A stretch of 64,000 nt of DNA from assembly GCA_022828595.1 (NCBI GenBank), contig JAKGHH010000002.1:104529254-104593253 (forward strand), given 5' to 3'. Below, piece by piece: positions 11,471 through 21,910 of the stretch. Origin of the DNA: Nelumbo lutea. Lineage: Eukaryota; Streptophyta; Magnoliopsida; Proteales; Nelumbonaceae. A model generated the notes under the pieces. The model was not told the DNA's origin and made no database searches. It worked only from the letters and a program-made list of their open reading frames with translations. How positions within the stretch are numbered: the stretch's first letter is position 1; each line of letters starts with the position of its first letter. The position numbers and the translations under genes are program-made.

Positions 11471-12064
11471 GGGGAAAGTGGTGCCACTTGACTAAACATT
11501 AGAAAAGCAAATCCCTCTTTCTCTATGATTATTAGAAATAGTTAGGCTTATGTGATTTCCCTTTTGATTTAATGATTAATTATGTGTAATTAAAAAGCAT
11601 AAAAAATTCAAAAAGAAAAAAAAATTAAGAAGAAGGTTTGGAGGCAGGAGAGACATAGTGACTGTATTTTGTCATGATATATATACAGGAGTTCTTTTTT
11701 AGAATTAAATAACTTGTTAATGACAATGGACAAAAAGAGGCTGCCAATTTTGTTAAATTGATAATATCGAAAACTATAATTATAACTCATCTTTAATTTG
11801 TGGATTGGTGGGTCACACCACGTTTCCATGTGATACGTTGAAGCCCAGTAGCACATTAGGATCCTAATATTTAGGTTAGGAAAGATACTTTGAGCGTAAA
11901 TGTTCTGTTTTATTTATAACCAATTAAATAGCCAAAGTTTCTTGAATTTTGTTAATATCATAGAATAATGTGTTTTTAGTCTTTTTTTTAATACACCTCA
12001 CCAAAAGGGAGATTATATTGAGAATCTTTTTCTTTTTCTTTTTTTTTTTTTTTTTGTTCCTTAA

Positions 12065-12183
12065 GGCTTAGTTGGGAAGGAGTACAAATGCAAATATGTA
12101 GAGTGAAAAACCTTATATTTTGTATTATTTTGTATGTATTTATGCTGTACATATTTTCATTTGTACTCTTTCCAAACTGAACC
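12065..12183. mobile_element. Tourist-like MITE, full copy
   Basis: The left end GGCTTAGTTGGGAAGGAGT and right end (GGTTCAGTTTGGAAAGAGT on the other strand) form inverted repeats around a TTTTGTATTATTTTGTATG core; 119 bp. Flanked by TAA on the left and TTA on the right. Confidence 0.6.
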
Positions 12184-12302
12184 TTACTTATTGTTGACCT
12201 GGAACAACACTTTCACCATCTCAGATCTAAAGCTACTTAAAATGAGAAAATATCACTTCTAGTTGTTTGTGTAACCGTAATTTTGATGGAACTCTGATCG
12301 AT

Positions 12303-12434
12303 GATATATATATATATAGCGAGAGAGAGAAAGAGAGAGACCTCTTGATTTCCCTACAAGAATCTGAGTTGCAAGGGGAGTTTTGTTTTTATTTTTTATT
12401 TTTGGAAGGCCCAATGCAGATTTCTGAATTCCAC

Positions 12435-12493
<59 letters not shown>

Positions 12494-12570
12494 CTTGATT
12501 TCCCTACAAGAATCTGAGTTGCACGGGGAGTTTTGTTTTTATTTTTTATTTTTGGAAGGCCGAATCCAAT
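12303..12570 (+). repeat. Tandem duplication of about 135 bp with microsatellites
   Basis: Two units each run: (TA)n, (GA)n, then CTCTTGATTTCCCTACAAGA, then GGGGAGTTTTGTTTTTATTT and GGAAGGCC. The first starts near 12303 and the second near 12436. They are nearly identical outside the microsatellites, so the duplication looks recent. The open frames here are artefacts of the repeats. Confidence 0.75.
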
Positions 12571-12667
12571 GCCCACTCTTGAATTGACATCAATTCAAAG
12601 CTGGCACCTACCCTAACTGTACTTTGGTTCTAAAAATTCTGACCCGGGGCTGAATTGTCATTCTCCT
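12571..12667 (-). repeat. Dispersed segment shared with 32238-32330
   Basis: Read on the minus strand this segment has AGGAGAATGAC, CAGCCCCGGGTCA and AAGTACAGTTAGGGT in the same order and spacing as the plus strand at 32238-32330. The family is not recognised. Confidence 0.4.
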
Positions 12668-12743
12668 TTTTTTCCATTTAACTATATCAATTTCTTTACA
12701 ATAATCAAGAATATTTGAAAATGTAAAATATATAGGAGTAGAA

Positions 12744-12990
12744 TCTATCTATACTATCTATAAAAGAGTGAATGCCCCTTCTTTCTGGAATTTTCATTAG
12801 ACATTTTCTACCCCCTTGTTTAAGCATACAATGGGCATAAAAGAGAGAATATATGTTATTTATTCTCACTTCAAAAAATACCCACTTATAACTGTTCAGA
12901 AACTGTCTACTTATAACCGTTCAAAAACTGTCCATGGTTTATAAATAGTTTTGTCTTAGAGATATTGCCACGCACGTGTACGCTTACTAG
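12744..12990 (+). mobile_element. Candidate non-autonomous Helitron
   Basis: Begins with TCTATCTATACTATCTATAA after a host A and ends with CTAG before a host T, preceded by CACGCACGTG, which can form a short stem. A 5' TC, a 3' hairpin plus CTRR, and A/T insertion are the Helitron pattern. It is 247 bp with no coding capacity. Confidence 0.45.
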
Positions 12991-13479
12991 TATATAAAGA
13001 TAGCAAAACTTACTCAGCAAGTGTTGGAACCCAAACTCTTCCTCAACTTTACTCAGCAAATGTTGGAATCACAACACACTTCTTCTGGTTTCGGCCTCTC
13101 CAATAATGTAAACGTTCCTTTGGAACATCACTCCTGGTCACCTGGTTCCCAATTGATGTTAATCTCTTTTCTCAAATTGAAAATATGGTGCAAAATATGA
13201 AATAGGAATCAATGGAAAGTAAATTGATTATGCATTAAATTTGATTAAAAATTTTATTTAACGTGTGATAGATATATGAAATACACCATAGTTGAATTCT
13301 TCTTTTATTTATAGATAACTAGTGGGAACCCGTACGATACACGAGATTTTGTTAAGTTAAAGATATACAATTGTTTTATATAATAATTAATAATCAATTT
13401 TATTTTATATACTACTTTTGATATTTTTTATAATACAAAAATAATAATAATTAATTTTAGATAGGATTATTTATCAAAC

Positions 13480-13971
13480 TTAAGGGGCAATTTTCCCCAT
13501 TTGCCTTATCCCCATGGGATCTGCCTTGAATGGGGTGCGGACGGGGATGATTTTCCCCTTGTGGGATAGAGATTGGGAAATTTTCATCCCCGTTGGCAAG
13601 GACGGTGGGGAGACGAGGAGAGGACTTCTTGCCCTATATGGACCTCGATCCTCTCTCCCCATGGGATCCCCACTAATATATATGTATATATACGCATACG
13701 TTTATATATGTATATATGTACACATATGTCTATATGCTAATACTTTTAAAAATATGGTTGAATATGTTTGAATCTTTTCTAATATATAGGATTGTAAGTT
13801 TTACTTATTTATTTTTATTTTTAAATAAAATAAAATAAAAAACATAATGGTTGACATTATAAAGAATCACGGGGAGTGGGAATCCTTGTGGGGATGGGGA
13901 TAGGGACATGGATGAGGATTTTAGCAAGGATGGGGAGGTTCCTCATCCCCACCCTGCCCTATTGTCATTCC
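13480..13971. mobile_element. Probable hAT-like MITE (GGGGAT-rich)
   Basis: The edges GGGGCAATTTTCCCC and CCCTATTGTCATTCC and the CCCCATGGGATCC/GGGGATGGGGAT interior resemble the element 7444-7914. The ends are degenerate and no duplication is visible. Confidence 0.3.
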
Positions 13972-15199
13972 AAATCAAACTAATGAAATTGACTAACCTA
14001 ATTTTTAGTATTTCTAGTCAGCTTTGGTTCAATAATATCCTAACCTCACTTAGTTAGATCAGTTTTGCTTTGACCATTTGTAAACTGACTAAAATCGAAC
14101 GACCTGACCATAGATATAGAATAATATTTTATATTTTAAATATATCTTTTAAATACGGGAAAGTGAGAAAATTCCAATATTTATTAGGCTAAAATAGTTT
14201 ATATCATAAATTTATTTTTTAATAATGCCATTGTATTTTTTAATTTAAAATTAATTTTTTAAGTTTAAATCTTTTGAACCAATAACAAAAAAAAACTAAA
14301 AAATGACCCAAACTAATATAACTTGAGTGACCAACCCCCTAACCTAACCATATCAATTTGGTTGGCCAAACAACCTACAACTAAATCGAACCAACCCGTG
14401 AATAATAGTTTAGTCTCCAATAATTATTAAAAATTTATAGCAAAAATACACAATAAATTAAATTTAAAAAGCTAAATAGCAACAATTTAAACTCCAATAA
14501 TTATTTAGAGTTTTCCATTAAATAACAAAACAAATATAGATTTATACATAATTATTGAAAATATATTTATCACAAAAAACAATAAATAATTACTGAAATA
14601 TAATAAATATTAATTTTAGTATAGATAAATATATAATAAATAAAGATTAAGTTTTTAAATTTATTATTAATAAACAATAAATTTTTTGATAGTTATTTTC
14701 TATAATTATTAATTGGTATAAATGAAACTAGTTATTTACAACATTATTTATTTATTAAAATAATATCATTATTTAAATTTTAAAATATTAATTACTTGTT
14801 GAGTTTAAAAATCCATAAAATTATAGTGCAATTAATACATAATTTTATTACTTTAACTATTTAAAATCTAGTTATGTTAAATATTTCATTATTTAATATA
14901 TTAAGTTATTTAAATAAAATATTTAAAATCTTAAACTATTTATTATAATTGAAATTTATTCAATAATTATTTAAAATATATTATTAATTTGAACATTTTG
15001 TTATTAAAGATTTTTATTTATTAAAATATTCAAATAATATTTCATTTTTTGTGTTAGAATTTTATTATTTGAATAACATTTAGATTGAATAATCCAGAAA
15101 ATCATAATTTATATTGTTTGTACATAATTTCGTGATAAACTTTGTAAAAATATATAATTATTAATAATATAAATATTATTAAATTGATTATAATTATTT

Positions 15200-16246
15200 G
15201 GGTAAAATACAAAAACCTGCCTTGAAGTTTCTGACAATCATAAAAACCTCTCTTATAGATTCATTTTAACAAATACCTCCCCTGATTTTTTGAGAAACTC
15301 AACAAAAACCTCCCTTCCATCTAGACCTGGCCATTGGGTTGGGTCAGTCGGGTTCAGGTTGGGTCAAGGTACTTTGGGTTGATTTCAGGTCGGGTTGAAT
15401 TTCGGGTTGGGATGTCCAATGCTAGACTCTAACCCTAACCCATGGGTCAATTCGGGTCATCTCAAAAAATAATTGAAATTTAAAAAATAAAGAAAAATTA
15501 CATGAAAAATGTCAAAACTAAAAGAATTAACCTTAAAATTCCAGATATAAAATAAAAAACTTGAAAATTTAACAATTTAAAGAGTAAACAATAAAAAGTA
15601 ATGACTAAATAGAAAAAATTAAAGAGTGGAAAACTTCTAACAATGCATAAATAATCCCAATTAGACTTGACAATCGAGTCAATGGGTTGACTCATGACCT
15701 AACCCAACCTAACCCAGTTTTTTTCACGTTGGGTCATTTTCACATTCGGGTAGCTAAATATGATACCCTAACCCTGTTTTTTTGGGTTGGATTGGGTCGG
15801 GTTCACAGGTTGGGTCAACTTTTTGCCAAGTCTACTTCCATCACTATCCCAGACGAAAAACATTAGATTGATGCCCCGATTTTTTTTTTCAAATATCCAT
15901 TCTACCCTTTTATAAATTATTTTACATACAAAATTACTAAAATAATCCCATTTTAACTCAACAAAAAACATATTTCAGTAATTTTATATGTAAAATTACT
16001 AAAATTGATCATTAAAAGAGGTTTTTGTTGAGTTAAAATGGGGTTATTTCAGTAATTTTATATATAATATATTTTATAAAAGGGTAGAATGGGTATTTGG
16101 AAAAAATTGGTGCATCAATCTAATGACAGAAGGGAGGTTTTTGGTGAGTGTCTCAAAAATTCAGGGGAGATATTTGTTAAAATGAAACTATAGAGGAACT
16201 TTTTATGATTGTGAGAAACTTCAGGGGAGATTTTTGTATCTTACCC
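15200..16246. mobile_element. Foldback Mutator-like element with perfect 9-bp duplication
   Basis: Long inverted arms start GGGTAAAATACAAAAACCT on the left and GGGTAAGATACAAAAATCT on the right (other strand). They continue through matching segments such as TATAGATTCATTTTAACAAA versus its complement near 16170, and CTACCCTTTTATAAA near 15902 versus 16076. Exactly nine bases, TAATTATTT, flank it at 15191-15199 and 16247-16255. It is 1047 bp including a 513-bp nested hAT insertion. No transposase is present. The 9-bp duplication fits Mutator-like elements. Confidence 0.8.
15322..15834. mobile_element. hAT non-autonomous element nested in the foldback element
   Basis: Ends TAGACCTGGCCATTGGGTTG and, on the other strand, TAGACTTGGCAAAAAGTTGA form hAT-type inverted repeats. 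The subterminal regions are rich in GGGTTGGGTC. The perfect 8-bp duplication CTTCCATC occurs at 15314-15321 and 15835-15842. It has no coding capacity of its own. Confidence 0.8.
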
Positions 16247-16500
16247 TAATTATTTTTTGTCTTTTTAATAAATATTTTAAATTTATTATATAATTTTGTT
16301 ATAATATTTACACAATTCTTAAATTTGCTATTCAAACTTTCTTTAGATAGATGTAGATAAAAAGTGAGGGAGAAGATAAATAAGAGTTAGAGATAATTTA
16401 GGAGAGAAACTCTCTATTAAATTAAAGACAACTTAAGAGAAAGTTGGAGATGGTGGAGGAGGTTGTTTAGGAGAAATTTTATGATATTAGATTATTTAGG

Positions 16501-17539
16501 TTATTGAAATGTATGAGAGAGAGAGAGAGAGATTAGGATTTTATTTTTTGAAAAACTAGAGTTTTTAATTGATAGTTTTGAATGATATGGATTAAAAATT
16601 AAAAAAAATAATAAAAAAGGAGAAAATTTCTAGTATGCAGATTTTTTTGGACCATCTAGAGTCGAATTAAATAGGAAATGGGACCAAACTGACATATGGT
16701 CAGATTAGTTTTAGGTACCCACCCATTCTCACTCCCCACCAAGAAAGCATTTGCTATAGGGTTGTCAAACCCAATGGGCCCAAACTGATTAGGCCAGTTT
16801 TGGCACCAATGAGTTAGTTGTGGTTCCAGATCTATTGTCCCAATAATAGATATGGAATCGAGATCCAATAATTATTAAATGGGCTGTAGATCCAATAATA
16901 AAACTCCACATCAGTAGTATATGGCCTAGTGACCCACAAACATTTAACTTGAATAGGGATCTACTCCACATAGAATGCACTTCACCTCACACCAACTTCG
17001 TAAGTACATCTCACCGTCCATTGGAAACATCTCTCATAAATAATTACACAAAGTATGGGAGATATTCCAATATATTATGGGATGTGCCTGTGAGGTCCTT
17101 GTGAGGAACAAGAGCAGATAACTTCTGTAGGCCTTTATGTTTTAGGGAAAAGTAGGAAAACAAATGATGCAGAATTCTGAATTCTAGCCCTCCCTTACAA
17201 TTAGCCCTGTCCCCTCCTATAAATCACATCCTGCCAGTGAAGAGTTTGTTGTACATCAAATTATAGTGTCATGTCAGTATTCTTTCATGTTTAAATTTCG
17301 CATGTGCAAGTCTATTTTTAATATATTAAAATTTTAAAATAAATAAAAAATATGAATTGAATTTCTTTTTCTTATTTCGTTCAAATAAAAAACAAGAATC
17401 GAAAAACAAGAAAAAAATCGTGAATGATATAACATTCAGCCTCTTCTCCCAGTCCAAGAGCCTTGCTTCTTCATCGTCATTTAGCGAACTGCCCTAGCTT
17501 CCCCTCTCCAGGTACTCGTATTTCTATTAGAGCTCGTAT
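16501..17539. other. Intergenic, nothing assigned
   Basis: Contains a short (GA)n tract near 16514 and AT-rich sequence. No domain is recognised in any frame. Confidence 0.4.
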
Positions 17540-17958
17540 CTCATACCGTCATATTTTCATCAGACATGGATGAATGAAGACGCTTTACAGCAACATCACC
17601 TAGAACCTTTGCTTTATATACACTCCCTTGTCATCCCTTCCCTATACAGTATGTCTTATTGAAATTTTTAGTGGCCATTACTATATCCTTAAAAGCTAAT
17701 TTCCCGTCTTCTTCTTCATCAGCATATATGTCTTTGCATGTATAATGGTCGATGAAAATTCCAAAGAAAATTAGCAACATTGTGATAATGACAGCAAGAG
17801 GTATGGTAATCAACAATCTGCCCAACGCTTTTGTTCTTGTTTGTAGAAGTATTGCTGCTAACATTTGGAAATTACCTGCCAATGCCTTAATTGGGAGGAA
17901 CATTTTGAAAGGCCTTAATGTTGGGAAGTGGACCCTCAAGATTGTTATTTGATATTGT
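17540..17958 (-). pseudogene. LRR receptor kinase pseudogene, 3' part (last LRR, membrane segment, start of kinase)
   Basis: On the minus strand: a last-repeat motif NNNLEGPLPNIKAFQN (17955-17905), then after a frame change a linker, then the hydrophobic segment LLITIPLAVIITMLLIFFG (about 17800-17744). Next come an acidic juxtamembrane stretch and GKLAFKDIVMATKNFNKTY, leading to the glycine-rich loop CIGKG-stop-QGSVYKA (TGA near 17628-17630 where the family has a glycine codon) and VAVKRLHSS. Homology stops near 17540, so nearly all of the kinase is lost. This is the juxtamembrane/kinase start of plant LRR receptor kinases with a KFTFGDIV-ATEDF-like signature. The matching LRR part lies at 31604-31965 beyond the retrotransposon. 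At least one frameshift and one stop show it is dead. Confidence 0.75.
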
Positions 17959-18181
17959 TGGATTTTAATCTCATTAGAGATTAAATCCAATGGGTTTGAT
18001 TGGTCAATTACATGACAAATTGCACATGTACACTTGTTTGAAAAAATCAATTTTTTTCTTACAAAAACCCAATTTTGAACTTGTCCCACATTGCAAAATT
18101 ATAAGTTTTGTTTCTAATATTTCAATAGGAGCTGATTTACACTCCTTAGAATTAGTAGAGGAGAGTATGGGGATTCGATAC
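17957..18181. mobile_element. Possible LTR fragment between the kinase pseudogene and the Tat element
   Basis: Receptor-kinase homology ends exactly where a TGTTGGATTTTAATCTC start appears. That start forms a near-perfect stem with GAGATTAAATCCAA at 17976-17989. The later ACTTGTCCCACATTGCAAA is a word common in short plant LTRs. It may be a truncated Copia-type LTR into which the Tat element inserted. Only one end is visible. Confidence 0.3.
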
Positions 18182-19096
18182 TGATGGAGCGCGATCCGGC
18201 TAATCTTAGCTGTCCGCTGCCTTGCTTCCGAACGGGGTAGCAGGGAACCTGAAACGGAAGAGATGGGAAAGCTCCGGGGGGAACCCGGTGTAGAGGCTCC
18301 AAAGCTCAAGTTAGAATCCTTCAAAAGCAAGGTAATACCAGATAGCGCAAAGTTTGCATACCTCCGTTGTCGAGGGGCAGGGGGCTCTTATAGTCACTTC
18401 GTGTACTCGTCCCGAGGCCCTTGTCAGGTCGGGTATGATTACCCTTGTGCTTGTCAACTCGGCCGTCGTCCTTTCTGCTGAGACAGAACCGTCACTGCCT
18501 AACCGTCTAACTGGAGATGGCGGCGTCAGTGGCGGTGGCACCCTCGGTCACGGACTTCCCTAGTGTCAGGCATGGTACGACTTGTTTTGCTTTGGTGCCC
18601 AGAAGATGATGCGAAGTGCTGAGCGAGGCGGTCTCGAGCTCGGAAGTACCCCGAACTGTTACAAGGTGGGTCAGTTCGGTGAAGTGTATCCCGAGCTGTT
18701 ACAAGGTGGGTCAGTTCGGCGAAGTGTATCCCGAGCTGTTACAAGGTGGGTCAGTTCGGCGAAGTGTATCCCGAGCTGTTACAAGGTGGTAGTTCGGCGA
18801 AGTGTATCCCGAGCTGTTACAAGGTGGGTCAGTTCGGCGAAGTGTATCCCGAGCTGTTACAAGGTGGTAGTTCGGCGAAGTGTATCCCGAGCTGTTACAA
18901 GGTGGGTCAGTTCGGCGAAGTGTATCCCGAGCTGTTACAAGGTGGTAGTTCGGCGAAGTCCATCCCGAGCTGTTACAAGGGTCAGTTCGGCGAAGTGTGT
19001 CCCCTTGTTCCCGCCTAGGCTTGGCCCCTTTTGCCGAGCTGTCGTTTCTGCCATGTGTCACATAATAAAGAGGTCGGGCCAAATCTCCCTTCATCA
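18182..19096 (-). repeat. 3' LTR of Tat element A
   Basis: Runs TGATG...CATCA in either orientation; 915 bp. On the minus strand it follows a polypurine tract (19112-19097) and ends at 18182. It contains a block of 40/37-bp tandem repeats (18630-18985), a minus-strand TATA-like CTATAAGAG at 18386-18394, and a downstream TAACTTGAGC motif shared with other LTRs here. Compared with the LTR at 27819 it lacks about 57 bp near 18538. Confidence 0.85.
18630..18985 (+). repeat. 40/37-bp tandem repeats in the LTR
   Basis: About nine units built on GTATCCCGAGCTGTTACAAG followed by GTGGGTCAGTTCGGCGAA; a shorter variant has GTGGTAGTTCGGCGAA. Both variants alternate. Apparent open reading frames over this block arise from the periodicity. 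Confidence 0.9.
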
Positions 19097-19112
19097 ATTG
19101 CCCCCCACTCCT
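19097..19112 (-). other. Polypurine tract of element A
   Basis: On the minus strand AAGGAGTGGGGGGCAAT directly precedes the TGATG start of the 3' LTR, the position expected for second-strand priming. The same tract occurs at the equivalent places at 28794-28809 and 45722-45737. Confidence 0.75.
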
Positions 19113-19568
19113 TGCGCCGAGGGTCTTGCCATGGCCCGGGGAGTTTTCGCGAGGTAGCTGGTGGATTTGTCCCGTCCTTCAAACCTTCACTGTACGAGAC
19201 GCTTTTGCTATGGTTCTTTCGGTTTTCGAGAAGGCTGGAAACGTGCTTACTCAAGAACGCTGGTGGTTGTGACCGCGCGTTTTAAATTTCAAACCAACTC
19301 GTGCCGCTGGGACGTGGCAGCGGGTCATTTCAAAAAGGCATGCCACTGCTGTACGTGCGCGGTCGACTGTCAGGGAGACGTGCGGCGCGTCAATTTCGAA
19401 AAGACGCGTGTCAAAGCGACGTCGGTTTCAAAATGACGTGCTAACGTTTCGCTTTTCTCGGAAAGACGTGCGCCCGTCACGTCTCGACCTTAAGGGTTGT
19501 GCGGTTGGTAGGAACGTGGGCCGTCGGATCGTCTTCGGTCTGCACGGTCGATTCTTGGTTAATGTAGA

Positions 19569-19577
19569 TATAAATAG
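19569..19577 (+). promoter_or_regulatory. TATA box for the antisense ORF of element A
   Basis: TATAAATAG, followed by TGGGGGACCCC, lies 181 bases upstream of the ATG at 19750. The same word at the same distance precedes the antisense ORF in copy B, and at 178 bases in element C. Confidence 0.6.
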
Positions 19578-19749
19578 TGGGGGACCCCGGTTGTTGTCAC
19601 TTCTACGGTTTGTCTATTGAGTTCGCGTCCAACCCTTCAGCTCGCGTCCAAGTCTTTTCTAGCTCGCGTCAAGGCCGGTACAGTTCACGGTTCTTTGGTA
19701 TTTCTTCAAACCTTCCGGTTAGTACTTTCTTGAATTCGTCTTTTCCCCA

Positions 19750-21700
19750 ATGTCTAACTTTGATAGCTCAGACGACTCTTCGAGTAGGGCCGATTTAGGT
19801 TCCACCAACCGAGCCGTGTCCCCAGACTGCCGCAGTGATCCTGAGGTGGAGTTTGAGGACTACGAACCAGCAGGTCGAGTCGCTTCGGGCAGTTTGGCGT
19901 CTACCTCCCGCCGAGGTCGGATGCTAGACCGGTTTGGCCCTTCGACCATGACGCCTGAGGGGCTTCAATCCATACTTCTGTCTTACAATCTTCCTTGGGG
20001 GTACACATATTTTATTCCTTCGGGTAGCTTTCCTTGGGAACACGGTCCTGACGAGATCATGATTTTTCGAGAGCAGCTTGCTGCAGGGTTGCGACTTCCT
20101 TTCCATCCCCTTCTCGTCGAAGTCATAAACCACTTTGGTGTCACCATTGGCCAGCTTCATCCGAACTCTATTCGGAACCTGGTGGGGACAATTTCCCTTT
20201 TTTGCGAGCAGAACTTTCCCTTAGACTTAGAGATATTCTCCTCTATCTTGATGCTCAAGAGACAGGCGGGTTCTCTTCCAGGGGGGAGACGGGCGTATTA
20301 CCTTACTCCTCGCCAGGGTTTCAAGCTTCTGCACGATCTTCCTAATAAGGTCCCGACTTGGAAGCGGGACTACTTCGGCGTGCGAAGTGCACAAGGATGG
20401 CCCTTTCAGACCGGGTGGGGTGAGGCCGCTCCCGATTTGGGCGTAACTCTTGATAAAGAGACGGTGAAGGGTCTCCAGCAATGGGCACGACAAGGCTTAA
20501 AGTGCCACCAATACTTAATGGAGGCTAAGCTTTTTGCAGCCGGCTTGAGTTCGGGTAGGTTTCTGGCTATGCGGCTTTTTTTTTTGATGTCGAACTCGTT
20601 TCTATAGATGTGATGGATGCGGAGAGAACTCGTGGGGGGCGTTTGTTCCAAGGTATGAAGAGGAGGAAGCGGGTCGCCAAGCGAACTCGTACCGAGCTGC
20701 CCCTGGATGAGGAGCCTCAAGCCCCAAACCATACTCCAGAGGATCTGCCCAGGGAGCCCGAAGTGACTCCACCGGTGCACGAGACTGCCGGGGCGCCTTA
20801 CGCTGAAACCACTCATACGGGCGCTCCTGCGTACTCAAGTGCTCCTGCTCACTCTGGGTCTGCTCATATGCGGGCTGGGCCCTCTGGCTCGGGAGCTCAA
20901 GGGGAGTTTAGGAGCGTGTTGACGCCGAACTACACTCTTCAGAAGAGTAGGGACGCTACTTTCCCCGAGGAGGTCGCGGCGTGGACCGATCTTCCCTTGG
21001 ATCAGGTCGCTTGCTGCGCCGTAACACATGCCATGGTGGTAAGTTAGATTTTGTCTTCCTTTTTTATTCTGTTGCTTCTGCTGTCATTTTTCTCACTTGT
21101 TTCTTTTGGTAGGTGAATTCTTCGATTCATGCCTTGGCGGCCCAAGTGGAGAGGAGCTCGCGATAGGCGCGAGCTGCTGAGGCTGCCGCTCATGCGGCTA
21201 AAGAAGCCTTCTGTGCTGCAGAGGCAAATACCCGGGCTGCTGAGGCGGCTGCTTATGCTGCTGAAAAGGCTGCTCGCGTCGCGATGGCTAGACAGGCGAG
21301 GTCTCAGCGTGACGCCGAGGCCATGGGGGTAGTTGTCAAGCATATGGCGGACTTGAAGTTGGATTTGCAGCATCAAGTCGAGTATCTTCAGGAGGACATT
21401 AAGGAGAGAACGCAGATTTTTTCCCAAGGCACTGAAGACGCCAAGAAGAAGGCAGTTGAAGACTACATTGCCTCCCCGCGTTTTGACGATCTGATGGTGG
21501 ATTCTTACAGGAGGGGGTTCAAGTTGAGCCGGTGGATGATCCGGAATACATACCCGACCTCGATGTAAGTGCCATAACCACTTCGCGTATAACTCAGGAG
21601 ATGGCCAATGCTGCCGATGGCGAGCCGGACTCTGAAGGAGAGGCATGGCCTTCGGGTGTTGTTGAAGTGCCTTCCGATGGCGAAGTGGCTCCGGGCATGT
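19750..21700 (+). pseudogene. Antisense ORF of Tat element A (putative gypsy-type transposon protein), spliced, broken
   Basis: Three exons are inferred: 19750-20554, 20608-21038 and 21113-21700. Frame is preserved across GT-AG introns at 20555-20607 (53 nt, very short) and 21039-21112 (GTAAGT donor). Exon 1 holds a conserved block (LPFHPLLVEVINHFGV, QLHPNSIRNLVG) typical of the plant family annotated as putative gypsy-type transposon or transposase_28. Exon 2 is a basic then proline-rich linker. Exon 3 is an alanine-rich coiled coil (ARAAEAAAHAAKEAF) followed by a conserved DSYRRGFKLSRWMIR tail. Breaks: a TAG at about 21164-21166 in exon 3, and a lost base near 21554 that shifts the C-terminus compared with copy B. 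The protein's role is unknown. Antisense ORFs of this type lie between pol and the 3' LTR in Tat/Retand elements. Confidence 0.7.
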
Positions 21701-21910
21701 AATTTTTTTTTTGTTGCCAGTGTACTGTTTCTTGTAATGGAGTGTCTTTTTCCCCTTGCTCATCTTCCCCGATTTGTTTCTTTGCCGGGTTTTTAAATTT
21801 CCGTGGTCTTTTATGCCGCAAACTGATTTTTTGCCGAGCTGATAATGTGCTGAAGTTCCTCGGCTTGTCTTGTGGCACATGGCCTGATTTCGTCCACTTC
21901 GCTAGGTGGT

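Larger units (their letters stand above)
13320..16500 (-). mobile_element. AT-rich Helitron-like repeat, copy 3, with nested insertions
   Basis: The left border ACTAGTGGGAACCCGTACGA matches the style of copy 2, and the right border (16340-16440) repeats GTAGATAAAAAGTGAGGGAG and GATAATTTAGGAGAGA. The stretch around 15060-15190 plus 16255-16330 is colinear with 11080-11290 of copy 2. Inside lie a GGGGAT-rich segment (about 13480-13970) and the foldback element 15200-16246. Helitron assignment is inference. Confidence 0.45.

Noticed and set aside
18630..18985. CRISPR-like array
   Set aside because: The units are contiguous tandem repeats without unique spacers, within a plant LTR.
18582..19157. 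Plus- and minus-strand ORFs over the LTR tandem repeats
   Set aside because: They arise because 40- and 37-bp units keep several frames open; the peptides are pure repeats with no domain.
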